Shown piece by piece: positions 17,441 through 26,249 of a stretch of DNA of 49,009 bases; within the stretch, counting starts at the first letter, position 1, and the number at the start of each line of letters is the position of its first letter. The notes below the pieces were generated by a model. That model saw nothing but the letters and a program-made list of their open reading frames with translations, was not told where the DNA came from and made no database searches. This DNA comes from an uncultured Fretibacterium sp. (GTDB lineage Bacteria > Synergistota > Synergistia > Synergistales > Aminobacteriaceae): assembly GCA_937899395.1 (NCBI GenBank), contig CALBPU010000180.1, forward strand, positions 1-49,009, in the 5' to 3' direction. The translations under genes and the position numbers were made by a program.

Positions 17441-18457
17441 TTATTTCGCAATAGTTTTACGGTCTCTTGTGAGAGTGAGGGCAACAGCTACAATGATAAT
17501 AATTCCGAGTATAGCCTTTTTATAATCCGCAGGAACTTGAATAATTGTTAAAAAGTTCAATAGTTCCATATATATTAAAGTTCCGACCATAGTTTGAAGC
17601 ATTCCGCCTTTACCGCCTGCAAGCGATGTACCGCCTACAACAAGAGCCGTTATACATGGAAACATCTGATCCGTTCCTAATGAAACCTGGCCTAATTTTA
17701 ATCGTATTAAAGCAAGAACTCCTGCAAGACTTGCTGCGAAACTTGAAAGAACAAAAACTTGGATAGTTACTTTAGATACATTTATTCCTGATGCTTTTGC
17801 GGCAGCTTCATTATCGCCTATGGCATATACAGCCCGTCCGAACGCCGTATAATTAAGAATTATGCAGCATATTGCGTAAAAGGCTATTGCAATCCATGTT
17901 ATTAACGGGATATTTAAGAATGAAGCCTGTGAAGCGTCAATTATCCATTGAGCTTTTGCCGTTGCTGGCTGACTGTGATAAAGCAATACCGCAATTCCTG
18001 CTGCAATAGTTCCTGTTGCATAAGTTATAATGAACGTCGCAATTCTAAGTTTTACATGAAGTACGCCGGTTATGAGTCCGAAAATCAGACCGGCTATTAT
18101 CGGTATAATAACACCCAAAACTCCGTAATCATTCGCATTTCTTGAATTTAATACGAGCAGAGCAATGCTCGAACCTACTAAACCCATAACGCCTTCAACC
18201 GATAAATCAATTCTTCCGATTAATAACACAAAAGTTAATCCCGTTGCAAGCGTAAGAGGTACTGCCATTTGACCAAGAATATTTGATAAATTTCTCATTG
18301 AAAAAAAATGACTGTCATACAACGAGAAACCTATTGTCATTACAGCAAGCAGTATCATAGGAGCATATACACGCATAAGGCTGCTTCGGGCTTCTTTTTC
18401 GACTTTGCAGACAAATTCTTCCGCAACAGTCATATTATTTTTTTTTGCCGTTTGCAT
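17441..18457 (-). CDS. Sugar ABC transporter permease (RbsC type), second subunit
   Basis: A soluble leader of about 35 residues precedes a multi-helix permease domain with GRIDLSVEGVMGLVGSS, VLHVKLRIATFIITYATG and GDNEAAAKASGINVSKV. These are the signatures of the ribose-type permease family and match those of the downstream permease. Two different permeases suggest a heterodimeric channel. The frame opens at a TTG (18475), but the ATG at 18455-18457, with AAGG about 10 nt before it, is the better start. Confidence 0.9.
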   Translation of the reverse strand: MQTAKKNNMTVAEEFVCKVEKEARSSLMRVYAPMILLAVMTIGFSLYDSHFFSMRNLSNILGQMAVPLTLATGLTFVLLIGRIDLSVEGVMGLVGSSIALLVLNSRNANDYGVLGVIIPIIAGLIFGLITGVLHVKLRIATFIITYATGTIAAGIAVLLYHSQPATAKAQWIIDASQASFLNIPLITWIAIAFYAICCIILNYTAFGRAVYAIGDNEAAAKASGINVSKVTIQVFVLSSFAASLAGVLALIRLKLGQVSLGTDQMFPCITALVVGGTSLAGGKGGMLQTMVGTLIYMELLNFLTIIQVPADYKKAILGIIIIVAVALTLTRDRKTIAK

Positions 18458-18499
18458 AATTAAATGTCCTTTCAAAATTAAATAATTAAATAAAAATAC

Positions 18500-18540
18500 G
18501 GCGGATTATACCTGATTAAAATCTCGAAAATAATGCCGCC
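18500..18540 (-). promoter_or_regulatory. Intercistronic hairpin between binding-protein and permease genes
   Basis: GGCGGATTAT (18500-18509) pairs with ATAATGCCGCC (18530-18540) with one bulged base, and an A/T-rich tail follows on the minus strand. Its place directly after the binding-protein gene suggests partial termination or 3'-end protection, which would give more binding protein than membrane subunits. Confidence 0.6.
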
Positions 18541-18563
18541 ATTAACAAAATTTTTACTTGAAA

Positions 18564-19613
18564 TTATTTTTCAGCTTTTTCAGCTTCTGCGAACGTAGCA
18601 TAATCGCCGATTACACAGTATGATAAATTATCGTAGTCATAAGTCGGCATTCCGTCAATGAACATTGCTTTATATTCTTTGACGTTATCAGATGTGATAA
18701 GTTCGGCTTTGGTTTTGATAACAGGTTTGTCAAAAGTTGCACCCTTTGCAGCCTGATAAGCGTAAGATGCTCCGTAACCCATAAGAAGATAACCGTTATT
18801 TGCAATCGTGCATGTCATATCACCTGCTTCAATAGCTTCATAAGCTGCTGCAATACCATCACAACCGCACACAAGAACTTTTCCGTTTTTCTTGTCAAGT
18901 TTTAATGCTTCAACAGCTCCGAGTGCCATTGTGTCATTTGCTGACCAGATAGCATCAATATCATTGTAAGTTGACAGCCATGTTTGAGTGAATGTCATTG
19001 CTTGATCTTGAGACCATGAAGCAACTTGCATATCAACAAGAACGATTCCGGGATATTCAGCAAGAGCTTTTAAGAAGCCCGCATAACGATTCGCCGCTGA
19101 ATCTTCGCCTTGAGTTCCATAAAGAGCGCATACTCTGCCTTTTCCGCCCATTTTATCGAATAATGTTTTCGCAGTGTTATATCCTGCTAAAATATCGTCG
19201 GGTGAAAGATGTACAACAAAGCTCTTCCATTCGGCAGGCTCTAATTCGTCGGCGTGGTGCCAGAGAATTGTTACTTTGCAGCCGGCTTCTTCGCAAACTT
19301 CGATAACGTTAGCAGTGTTTGCCTTTGAAGCAGGGTCGGTTACAAAGATTGCATGATCTCCGTATTGAGCAATGAAATCACGAATTGCTTGAATTTCTCT
19401 GTTGTCGTCGCCTTCAGTTGCTAAAATCTGATAGTCAACGTCATCTTTTGAGTTTGCGAACAGGATTCCTCCGTTAGCTTCCTGAGCCCAGAACTCATTA
19501 TCCATTGAATGAACAAGGATACCGAGATGCCATTTCTTGCCTGTATCAGCAGCAAAAGAACAAGAAGAAAGCACCATAACTAAAACCATTACAACCGCGA
19601 GAATCTTTTTCAT
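18564..19613 (-). CDS. Periplasmic sugar-binding lipoprotein of the ABC importer
   Basis: A signal peptide (MKKILAVVMVLVMVLSSC) carries an LSSC lipobox, predicting lipid attachment at Cys18. The rest is a type I periplasmic-binding fold of the ribose/galactose class: WHLGILVHSMDNEFWAQEAN, then AIFVTDPAS, VCALYGTQGEDSAANRYAGF and AIWSANDTMALGAVEAL. It delivers substrate to the permease pair encoded downstream. The ligand cannot be deduced with confidence. It lies in the operon between the FGGY kinase and the first permease. Confidence 0.9.
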   Translation of the reverse strand: MKKILAVVMVLVMVLSSCSFAADTGKKWHLGILVHSMDNEFWAQEANGGILFANSKDDVDYQILATEGDDNREIQAIRDFIAQYGDHAIFVTDPASKANTANVIEVCEEAGCKVTILWHHADELEPAEWKSFVVHLSPDDILAGYNTAKTLFDKMGGKGRVCALYGTQGEDSAANRYAGFLKALAEYPGIVLVDMQVASWSQDQAMTFTQTWLSTYNDIDAIWSANDTMALGAVEALKLDKKNGKVLVCGCDGIAAAYEAIEAGDMTCTIANNGYLLMGYGASYAYQAAKGATFDKPVIKTKAELITSDNVKEYKAMFIDGMPTYDYDNLSYCVIGDYATFAEAEKAEK

Positions 19614-19663
19614 AAAAAATTCCTCCTATAAAAATATAAAATAAAAGAGCATTTCTGCTCATT

Positions 19664-21160
19664 TTACACATTAATACGTCTGAAAATGTCTTTATTTTGC
19701 TGATAAATATCCCTGAAAATCGGATATGCTTTTTTATACACAGCAACATTTTCAGATTTCGGATGAAAAATTTTTGAAGGTTCTTTAACGCATTTTGAAC
19801 ACGCAGATTCAAAATCACTAAAATATCCTGCTCCAATAGCAGCCGTAATCGCAGCACCTAAACAAGCCTGTTCAACTGAAGAACTTCGATAAACATCACG
19901 TTCAAAAATATCTGCTTGAATTTGCAACCATTCATCACTGCGAGCACCACCTCCGGCAGCAATAATACGATCGCATTTTGCGCCGATTTCCAATAAAACA
20001 TTAAGACAATCATTTAATGCAAATGCGACCCCTTCCATAACTGAACGTTCAATTTCAGCTCTGCCGTGTCCAAGAGTTAAACCGAAAAATATTCCGCGAG
20101 CTTTTGAATCCATGTGAGGCGTACGTTCTCCGGATAAATAAGGTAAAAAGAAAAGACCGTTACAGCCTGCCGGAGTTTGAGCAATATTTTTATTTACAGT
20201 TTCGTAATCACTTTCATTCAAAATTTGTTTTACAATCCATTTTAGAGCGATACCGCCATTAAGACAGCCAGCCATTAAATTCCAACGATTTGGAACTACA
20301 TGAGCAAAAGTATTCATTCTCATTTTTGAATCGAATAAAGGTTCTTTTGAAGTTGTAGAAATTTGTCCTGCAGTACCGATATTTGAAGCAAAAATTCCCT
20401 CGCTTACAATTCCGTTGCCTATCGACTGCATGAATGAATCTCCGCCTCCGTTTATAACAAGAGTATTTTCTGAAAGCCAGGTTTCTTTTGCAGCTTCAGC
20501 AGTAATATTTCCTGCAACATAAGTAGAAGGAAAACATTCAGGCAAAATTGTTTCATCAAGTCCCAATTTTTGAAGAACAGGAGAAGCCCAACAAATTTTT
20601 ATATTATCGAAAGCAAGAGTTCCCGCAGCATCAGAATAATCCGTAGTAATTTTTCCTGAAAGACGATATTTTATGTAATCTTTCGGAAGAATTGCGTACT
20701 TTATTTTCTGATAAAGTTCGGGATTTTTTATTTTTAGCCAGTAAAGCGTCCCAATCATAAAACCTGCTGAAATTCGATTTTGAGTATTAGTTAAAATTTC
20801 CTGTTCACTGACAATCCTATATATTTCATCGAGAACTTCCTCAGAGCGTTGATCCATCCAAATTAAAGCATTAGTTACGGGATTAAATTCTTCATCGAGA
20901 GCAACTAACCCGTGCATTTGCCCTGAAAAACTGAGAGCAATTATTTCTTTAGGATTAATTTTTGATTTTGACAATACATTACGGATTGCTGAAACAGTTT
21001 TATCGTACCAGATTTGAGGATTTTGTTCGGCATAACCTGTTTGAGGGATTATTACGTCGTAAATTTCACCTTCTGAATAATATAAATTATTTTCAAAATC
21101 AGCAATAAAAGCTCTAACACTTGAAGTCCCTAAGTCTATACTCATAAAATACTTACTCAT
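19664..21160 (-). CDS. xylB: FGGY-family carbohydrate kinase, xylulokinase-like
   Basis: The phosphate-binding DLGTSSVRAFI lies at the N-terminus. FSGQMHGLVALD and WMDQRSEEV are typical of xylulokinase. Further motifs are VINGGGDSF with the catalytic-base Asp, YLSGERTPHMDSKARG, and AAGGGARSDEWLQIQAD. Length 498 aa is normal. It would phosphorylate an imported ketose or related sugar with ATP. Its partner deoC upstream points to a product cleavable to glyceraldehyde 3-phosphate, so the exact substrate may differ from xylulose. It is the second gene of the minus-strand operon. Confidence 0.85.
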   Translation of the reverse strand: MSKYFMSIDLGTSSVRAFIADFENNLYYSEGEIYDVIIPQTGYAEQNPQIWYDKTVSAIRNVLSKSKINPKEIIALSFSGQMHGLVALDEEFNPVTNALIWMDQRSEEVLDEIYRIVSEQEILTNTQNRISAGFMIGTLYWLKIKNPELYQKIKYAILPKDYIKYRLSGKITTDYSDAAGTLAFDNIKICWASPVLQKLGLDETILPECFPSTYVAGNITAEAAKETWLSENTLVINGGGDSFMQSIGNGIVSEGIFASNIGTAGQISTTSKEPLFDSKMRMNTFAHVVPNRWNLMAGCLNGGIALKWIVKQILNESDYETVNKNIAQTPAGCNGLFFLPYLSGERTPHMDSKARGIFFGLTLGHGRAEIERSVMEGVAFALNDCLNVLLEIGAKCDRIIAAGGGARSDEWLQIQADIFERDVYRSSSVEQACLGAAITAAIGAGYFSDFESACSKCVKEPSKIFHPKSENVAVYKKAYPIFRDIYQQNKDIFRRINV

Positions 21161-21203
21161 AAGCTACCTCCTTTCGTTTATTTACAAAAAAGTTTTTCAG
21201 AAT

Positions 21204-21236
21204 GACAATAATTATAACCGAAGAATTATTATTGTC
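21204..21236. promoter_or_regulatory. Inverted repeat between deoC and the FGGY kinase gene
   Basis: GACAATAAT (21204-21212) and ATTATTGTC (21228-21236) are 9-bp perfect arms with a 15-bp spacer. The AT-rich palindrome lies upstream of the kinase gene and could be an operator for an internal promoter, or an RNA hairpin. Confidence 0.4.
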
Positions 21237-21260
21237 AATATATAAATAAATCGGATTTAA

Positions 21261-21917
21261 TTATTCTGCTTCTTTTATGATTTCGATTCCTGCGCTTGCT
21301 CCAATACGGCTAGCTCCTGCATTAATCATAGTCATTGCTTCTTTGTAATTATGTATCCCGCCGGCAGCTTTGACTTTCATATCTGCTGAAATATTTTTGC
21401 TTATAAGTTCAACATCATGAACTGTTGCTCCTCCGGTTCCAAATCCTGTTGAAGTTTTTACAAAATTTGCTCCGGCACGTTTTGCAGCTTTGCAAGCCTG
21501 AATTTTTTCCTCATCAGTTAAATAACAAGTTTCTATAATTACCTTAACCAATGCACCGTTTGCAGCTTCAACAACTTTTCGAATATCAGCTTCAACAAGA
21601 GAAATATTTCCGTCCTTCAAAGCTCCGATATTAATGACCATGTCGCACTCATCTGCGCCATTAGCAACGGCATTTTTTGTTTCAAAAGCCTTAACCTCCG
21701 AAGTATTTGCGCCTAAAGGAAAACCGATTACGGTACAAACTTTTATTCCAGTACCTTGCAATAATTTTGCAGCGTAAGTTACATGACACGGATTTACACA
21801 AACTGAAGCAAAATTATTTTCGATTGCTTCATGACAAAGCGTTTCAATTTGTTTCGTTGTTGCTGATGCTTTTAACTGGGTATGATCGATTTTTGAGGCA
21901 ATATCTTTTTTCTTCAT
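21261..21917 (-). CDS. deoC: Deoxyribose-phosphate aldolase
   Basis: The class I aldolase signatures are clear: IDHTQLKASATTKQIE, VCTVIGFPLGANT, ECDMVINIGALKDG, VIIETCYLTDEEK, and the Schiff-base Lys in FVKTSTGFGTGGAT. It cleaves 2-deoxyribose 5-phosphate to acetaldehyde and glyceraldehyde 3-phosphate. Length 218 aa is typical. It is the first gene of the sugar operon, with a good ribosome binding site before the ATG. Association with an FGGY kinase and a ribose-type importer suggests use of a deoxysugar or a related compound. Confidence 0.94.
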   Translation of the reverse strand: MKKKDIASKIDHTQLKASATTKQIETLCHEAIENNFASVCVNPCHVTYAAKLLQGTGIKVCTVIGFPLGANTSEVKAFETKNAVANGADECDMVINIGALKDGNISLVEADIRKVVEAANGALVKVIIETCYLTDEEKIQACKAAKRAGANFVKTSTGFGTGGATVHDVELISKNISADMKVKAAGGIHNYKEAMTMINAGASRIGASAGIEIIKEAE

Positions 21918-21965
21918 AAAAAATTATCCTTTCTGTTTTTTATTTTTATCTTTGTTGCTGTATAG

Positions 21966-21998
21966 TATCTCATGTACCGTACCGCATAATATGAGATA
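21966..21998. promoter_or_regulatory. Candidate operator upstream of deoC
   Basis: TATCTCAT (21966-21973) and ATGAGATA (21991-21998) form an 8-bp perfect inverted repeat with a 17-bp spacer, about 50 bp before the deoC start. The position suits a repressor site for the operon. The ROK regulator is the nearest candidate. Confidence 0.5.
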
Positions 21999-22064
21999 TT
22001 AAATTTTATTATAGCTCTTGTCTTCAGATTTGACACACGTTATAAAACAAAAATTGGAGTCGTT

Positions 22065-22206
22065 ATGCGGCAGGAAAAATTCTGCAAACCGCTTCTTGAG
22101 TTCATTCTGAGCTATCAGTGCAGGTATCCTAAATGCAAAGAGTATCAAACTTGATATTTACGTCGAAGATGCTTCCAACACAGTTTACGATATTGAACGC
22201 AAGTAA
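22065..22206 (+). pseudogene. Rpn/PD-(D/E)XK transposase-family nuclease remnant
   Basis: The first frame reads MRQEKFCKPLLEFILSY. After a frameshift the second reads KSIKLDIYVEDASNTVYDIE, matching the LDVY-E-D...YDIE segment of Rpn-type recombination-promoting nucleases. Only the N-terminal ~45 residues survive, so it is inactive. A GGAG site precedes the ATG. An intact but diverged relative lies at 44207-45040. Confidence 0.6.
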
Positions 22207-22500
22207 TAATTGAGAGGGGCTATCAAGGAATAAACAGGCTTCATGTCAATAGTGTAGTTCCAAGAAAGGCAAATAGGAAGCACAAACTTACTATTTGTGA
22301 GAAAGAATATAATAGGCTAGTAGCAGGAAAAAATTTTCACAAAGATTCTCTCTGATTAGTGCTATTTATAATTTTCAACACACTTAGCGGACAAGTCTAA
22401 TATATACGTAATCAGTTAGGCGAAGATAAACTCGCAGATGAAGGAAAGAACTTTATGACCCGTTTACAGGTGAAGCTGTCGTAACAAGAGGCAAAAAGTA
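22207..22500 (+). other. Degenerate coding sequence of unknown origin
   Basis: Short in-sense stretches occur in different frames, for example RKANRKHKLTICEKEYNRL around 22265-22325 and a terminal LYDPFTGEAVVTRGKK ending at 22501. No frame is open throughout. I could not assign these fragments to a family. The stretch looks like decayed gene or mobile-element material following the nuclease remnant. Confidence 0.4.
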
Positions 22501-22502
22501 AA

Positions 22503-22614
22503 CCACTTTAGCGGCAGCCAGTAAAAGTGGTGCAACTGGCAGTCATTCAGAGCCCCTTAAGAGCTGCCGGTAACATGCTCTTACAGGGCTGAGCAAGCTA
22601 CCGACTATGCCAGT
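22503..22614. ncRNA. Candidate structured RNA with nested stems
   Basis: Nested complementary segments occur in a non-coding stretch: CCACTTT/AAAAGTGG (22503-22530), an outer ACTGGCA/TGCCAGT (22535-22541 with 22608-22614), an inner AGCCC/GGGCT (22551-22555 with 22586-22590), and an apical TAAGAG/CTCTTA (22558-22563 with 22578-22583). The orderly nesting over about 110 nt is more than expected by chance in AT-rich DNA. No known RNA family was recognised, and it could equally be the structured end of a mobile element. Confidence 0.35.
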
Positions 22615-22680
22615 GATTCTGACTACTTTTGATTTAGTACAATCTTTTCAAGGTCTTTTTAATGGTAACACTTATAAAAT

Positions 22681-24453
22681 TTATTTCTTTGCGTTTATGG
22701 CTGCCTGTTCTCCTGCTTTTTTGCCGTAAGTCATGATGTCAGCGATAGCATTACCGCCTAATCTATTAGAGCCGTGAATACCGCCCGTAACCTCTCCTGC
22801 GGCATAAAGTCCGTGAATTACATTTCCGTTATCGTCAAGAACTTCCGTGTCAACGTCAATTTTTAATCCGCCCATTGTGTGATGAACTGTCGGGACTTTC
22901 TTGCAAGCGTACCAAGAGCCTGCTGTAAGTTCAACGTCAGCTTTATTATTTGCAAGGAATCCGAACTCGTCTTTCTTTTCACCGCGAACTACAGCGTTAT
23001 AACCGTCAACGGCGGCTTTAAGATTGTCGGCACTCATTCCCGTTTTCTTGGCAAGCTCTTCCAAAGTATCAGCTTCAATTACGCTTCCCTGCGCTACCAT
23101 GTTGGCAATAGTTGCGCCGTTAGCATCGACCCAGTCTCTTGAAGGATAACGGACGGAATTTACAACGATCCAATATGTTTGGCCTTCCTGATCAAAAACT
23201 GCCTGAGCTAATACGTCGCGTGCCGCACCCTCGTTTACAAAACGTTTGCCCTCAAGATTTACGAAAAGCCTATTGCGTCCTGATGTGCGGATATTTTCCA
23301 TTAAGCCCGTTCCGGGAGTGCCGCACGGGTGAACCTGAATATCAGACATTCCCGTAACTGCCGCTCCGATTTTTGTAGCTATTTCAATTCCTGAACCTGT
23401 CGCGCTTCTTGCCATGTTAGTACAGCCTAAAGTCGTTAAATCAACGTGAGACCAAACGCCCGTATTGTATTTTTTCAAGAGTGCTTTATTCGAGCCGAAA
23501 CCGCCCGTAGCAAGAATTACGCTTTTCGCATTTACGGTTATTTTGTCGCCGTTCTTGCTTGTTGCGCGGAGTCCTTTAACCTTTCCGCCATCAAAAATCA
23601 GTTCATCAACGTTCGTGCTTGTTAATACGGTTATATTGTCATGCTCGGCAAGATATTTTTCAAAGACTCTTATATAGCTGTTTCCTGAAGGTGTTGTAGT
23701 GTAGTGGCTGCGCTGCCAGAGTGCGCCTGTTGCAGTTCCGACTTCATCTTTGAATTTCACGCCGATACTTTCGAGCCATTTGATACTTGCAAGGGCATTT
23801 TCGCACATGTATTTTATTAACGCCATGTCGCCCACACGGTGGCCGCCTTCGTAAGTCTGTGTGATAAATTTTTCAACGGAATCTTCTATTCCCTGCTTAC
23901 CTTGTCTTTCAGGGTCGACAGCGTTTAATGCCCCTTCAGATATGTTTGTCGAACCGCCTAAAATGTCGAGTCGTTCTAAAACTATAACTTTTACTCCGTT
24001 CTGTGCCGCAGAGATAGCCGCCGCAAGTCCAGCTCCGCCGCCTCCAACGACTGCAACGTCAGTATCACAAACTTTTTCACCGGGCGCAGCTTTTTCTTTT
24101 TTGACTTTAAGTTCCGCAACGTCAAAGCCAGCGTCTTTAAGAGCCTTTTCAGCTCCCATTAAAATTGCGTAGCTTGTAACTGTAGCTCCTGATACCGAGT
24201 CAACTGCCAAAGACTGTTCATCAACAATTTTTTTCGTCATACTTTCGATTGCGACTTTGCCGATACCAATAGTTTCAAAATCGTTTGTTACATCGACTTT
24301 CTGAATGTCCGAATTGCTGACCGTAACCGCAATAGTAATTGGGGCGTTATGACCGTTGACGGTTGCTTCATATGTTCCAGCTTTATAGACAGCAGCTCCA
24401 GCACTCATTGTAAAAGCAAGAACAAAACCGATAGCTAAAAACTTTTTAAGCAT
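22681..24453 (-). CDS. FMN- and FAD-containing flavocytochrome-c-type reductase (fumarate/urocanate reductase-like)
   Basis: A Sec signal peptide (MLKKFLAIGFVLAFTMSAGA) is followed by an FMN-binding domain (residues ~25-110) with the flavinylation motif SGATVTS. A FAD-binding-2 reductase domain comes next: VAVVGGGGAGLAAAISAAQNG, LGGSTNISEGALN, VHHTMGGLKIDVD and a C-terminal GEVTGGIHGSNRLGGNAI. No haem-binding CxxCH is present. Exported enzymes of this class reduce fumarate, urocanate or other enoates using electrons passed through covalently bound FMN. The substrate is not decidable here. FMN attachment needs an ApbE transferase, which is not in this window. It is monocistronic by position, with an AGGGAGG site. 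Confidence 0.9.
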   Translation of the reverse strand: MLKKFLAIGFVLAFTMSAGAAVYKAGTYEATVNGHNAPITIAVTVSNSDIQKVDVTNDFETIGIGKVAIESMTKKIVDEQSLAVDSVSGATVTSYAILMGAEKALKDAGFDVAELKVKKEKAAPGEKVCDTDVAVVGGGGAGLAAAISAAQNGVKVIVLERLDILGGSTNISEGALNAVDPERQGKQGIEDSVEKFITQTYEGGHRVGDMALIKYMCENALASIKWLESIGVKFKDEVGTATGALWQRSHYTTTPSGNSYIRVFEKYLAEHDNITVLTSTNVDELIFDGGKVKGLRATSKNGDKITVNAKSVILATGGFGSNKALLKKYNTGVWSHVDLTTLGCTNMARSATGSGIEIATKIGAAVTGMSDIQVHPCGTPGTGLMENIRTSGRNRLFVNLEGKRFVNEGAARDVLAQAVFDQEGQTYWIVVNSVRYPSRDWVDANGATIANMVAQGSVIEADTLEELAKKTGMSADNLKAAVDGYNAVVRGEKKDEFGFLANNKADVELTAGSWYACKKVPTVHHTMGGLKIDVDTEVLDDNGNVIHGLYAAGEVTGGIHGSNRLGGNAIADIMTYGKKAGEQAAINAKK

Positions 24454-24666
24454 AGTATATGCCTCCCTTTAATTTTTAATCATGATGAAAATTATTATAG
24501 CATACGAATTGAAATCAAAAAAAAGGAGTAAGAAATAAAAAGTTAGGGCTTATAAAAACTTAGCCTTAACAATAAAACACGACAACGACAGCATGTTAAA
24601 ATTACTTATTATTGTAGCATGAGAGTACGAGCGGGAAACGAGAAAGTGCAGAAGTGCGATTTTGTG

Positions 24667-24752
24667 GTAGTGGTCAAAAGAGTTGTTGCCTTTGAATTTT
24701 TTCTTGCATGGACAAAAACTAGACAACATCAACAACTTTTTTAGTCCACTAC
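24667..24752. repeat. Imperfect inverted repeat pair, ~22-bp arms
   Basis: The left arm starts GTAGTGG and ends AGTTGTTG (24667-24688). The right arm, CAACAACTTTTTTAGTCCACTAC (24730-24752, last 20 bases quoted loosely as CAACAACTT...CCACTAC), is its near reverse complement. The spacer is 41 bp. It could be a transcription terminator-like hairpin between convergent or tandem genes, or the terminal repeats of a very small deletion derivative of an insertion sequence. The rest of 24480-24850 shows no gene. Confidence 0.45.
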
Positions 24753-24847
24753 CTGCTTTTTTATCATCTATTTTTGTTTACAGGACACTGCTTGAGAGCA
24801 TATCTTGCGACTATAATTGCACCTGTAATCTGTAATCCGTCTGCTTA

Positions 24848-26026
24848 TCAGAAACTATGTTCCGTCAGCCAGGCTACAGCTTTCTCAACCATTTCCGTTA
24901 TGTCTTTTCCGTCTGCTGTAACTACCTTCTGCTTCTCCAATCCTTGCTTGAAGTCCACATGTGCGGCTTCTGCGATTGCGTTCTTCAGATAGTTATTGTC
25001 ATCAGAGAAGCCTGGATTTGGCTGAAGCTGGCAAATGCTGTATGCCTGAAGGATTGCCGTTACTGGAACACCGTGATAGAGCAACCCTTTGTAGTTATTT
25101 ATCTCACTCTGCTTAATTGGCGCACTCTCGCGGTAAATGCTCATCGCCTGAGCAAGTGCTTTTCGCTCTTCATCTGTCAGAACTGCCACTTTCCCACTTA
25201 CATTCGTAGCCGTTTTTATGTTATCTCTCATCTGTTCCAATGTACTCATGCCCGACAGCACCGTAATCACGCCTTCAAAACCTAAGCAGAACCTTAAAGA
25301 CCATGACGCAATCGACCAGTCAGGATGAACAGATTTCAAAATCTTCTCTGCCTCTGTCGGCAGTTTTGCAAGTCCGCCGCCCTTGACAGCTTCCATAATG
25401 ATTATTTTTCTGCCATGCTTGCGGATTACATCATAACATGGTTCTGCTTGAACCAGTTCGCTGTCCCAGTCTATGGGGTTGAGGGCAATCTGTACAAATT
25501 CGATTTCAGGATGTTCGGCAAGCACACGGTCTAATAGTTTTGCTGAGGAATGAAACGAAATCCCGAGATGACGGATTTTTCCTGTCTCTTTCCAGTTTTT
25601 AGCGTGTTCAAATAAATTTGTTTCCTTGACGATCCCACCGTTCCCGTCGTAGCCATCGTAATAAACAGTTTGAATGTTATGAAGCAGGTAATAATCAATG
25701 TACTCCACTCCCAAGTTACTTAGCTGGCTCTGAAAAACTTGCTCAATTTTCTCCTCTGGCACTAAGTTAAACGTCGGGAATTTCGTAGCTACGGTGAAAC
25801 TGTTTCTCGGATGGCGTTCAACGACCGCCCTGCGCGTTGCAGCTTCGCTCTGCCCATTGTGATAAACAAAGCTGGTATCAAAATAAGTGTAACCGGCAGC
25901 TAAAAATTCATCAACCATTTGGTTCAGTTGTTTATAATCAAAGTTTGTTAGGTCTGCTGAGGTGCTTTGTCCCTTTTTTAAGGGTAATCTCATCATTCCA
26001 AAGCCTAATGAGCTTAATAATGACAT
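24848..26026 (-). CDS. Aldo/keto reductase family oxidoreductase
   Basis: The AKR barrel is recognisable: LGFGMMRLPL, then YTYFDTSFVYHNGQSE with catalytic Asp and Tyr, VATKFPTFN with the Lys, and DYYLLHNIQT with the His. C-terminal NADPH-site residues are in VITVLSGMSTLEQM. A ~90-residue C-terminal extension (KGLLYHGVPVTAIL onward) has only a single Cys, where related ferredoxin-type AKRs carry a 4Fe-4S cluster. The frame opens at 26113, but the N-terminus MSLLSSLGFGMMRLP matches the family, so 26026 is preferred. The substrate is unknown. Confidence 0.86.
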   Translation of the reverse strand: MSLLSSLGFGMMRLPLKKGQSTSADLTNFDYKQLNQMVDEFLAAGYTYFDTSFVYHNGQSEAATRRAVVERHPRNSFTVATKFPTFNLVPEEKIEQVFQSQLSNLGVEYIDYYLLHNIQTVYYDGYDGNGGIVKETNLFEHAKNWKETGKIRHLGISFHSSAKLLDRVLAEHPEIEFVQIALNPIDWDSELVQAEPCYDVIRKHGRKIIIMEAVKGGGLAKLPTEAEKILKSVHPDWSIASWSLRFCLGFEGVITVLSGMSTLEQMRDNIKTATNVSGKVAVLTDEERKALAQAMSIYRESAPIKQSEINNYKGLLYHGVPVTAILQAYSICQLQPNPGFSDDNNYLKNAIAEAAHVDFKQGLEKQKVVTADGKDITEMVEKAVAWLTEHSF

Positions 26027-26249
26027 GTCGTTTTTTTTCCTTCTTTCTGTCGTTGCTGTTTTCTGTTCAATTCGGACGTTTTCTTCACACAGGTTTTGCA
26101 GGTTATCGGGCAATTACTGCCGCGTCTATCGTATTGTGCCTACCGCTCCCTAAAATGCCACTCTTACTCTGTATATTTTCTCAGCTCAAACCGCATTTGA
26201 TGAAAACGCCCACAGAGAGCAGTTTTATTTCTGTATTTTTTTAATTTTA

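Noticed and set aside
14910..21917. A true lsr (autoinducer-2) operon
   Set aside because: The kinase carries xylulokinase motifs and the aldolase is DeoC, not LsrF. No LsrG or LsrR is present.
24550..24735. Minus-strand 61-codon open frame in the reductase intergenic region
   Set aside because: It lies across the inverted repeat, has no ribosome binding site and encodes no recognisable protein.
25837..26244. Plus-strand 135-codon open frame opposite the aldo/keto reductase
   Set aside because: It overlaps the 5' part of the reductase and its composition is that of an antisense frame. No ribosome binding site or domain was seen.
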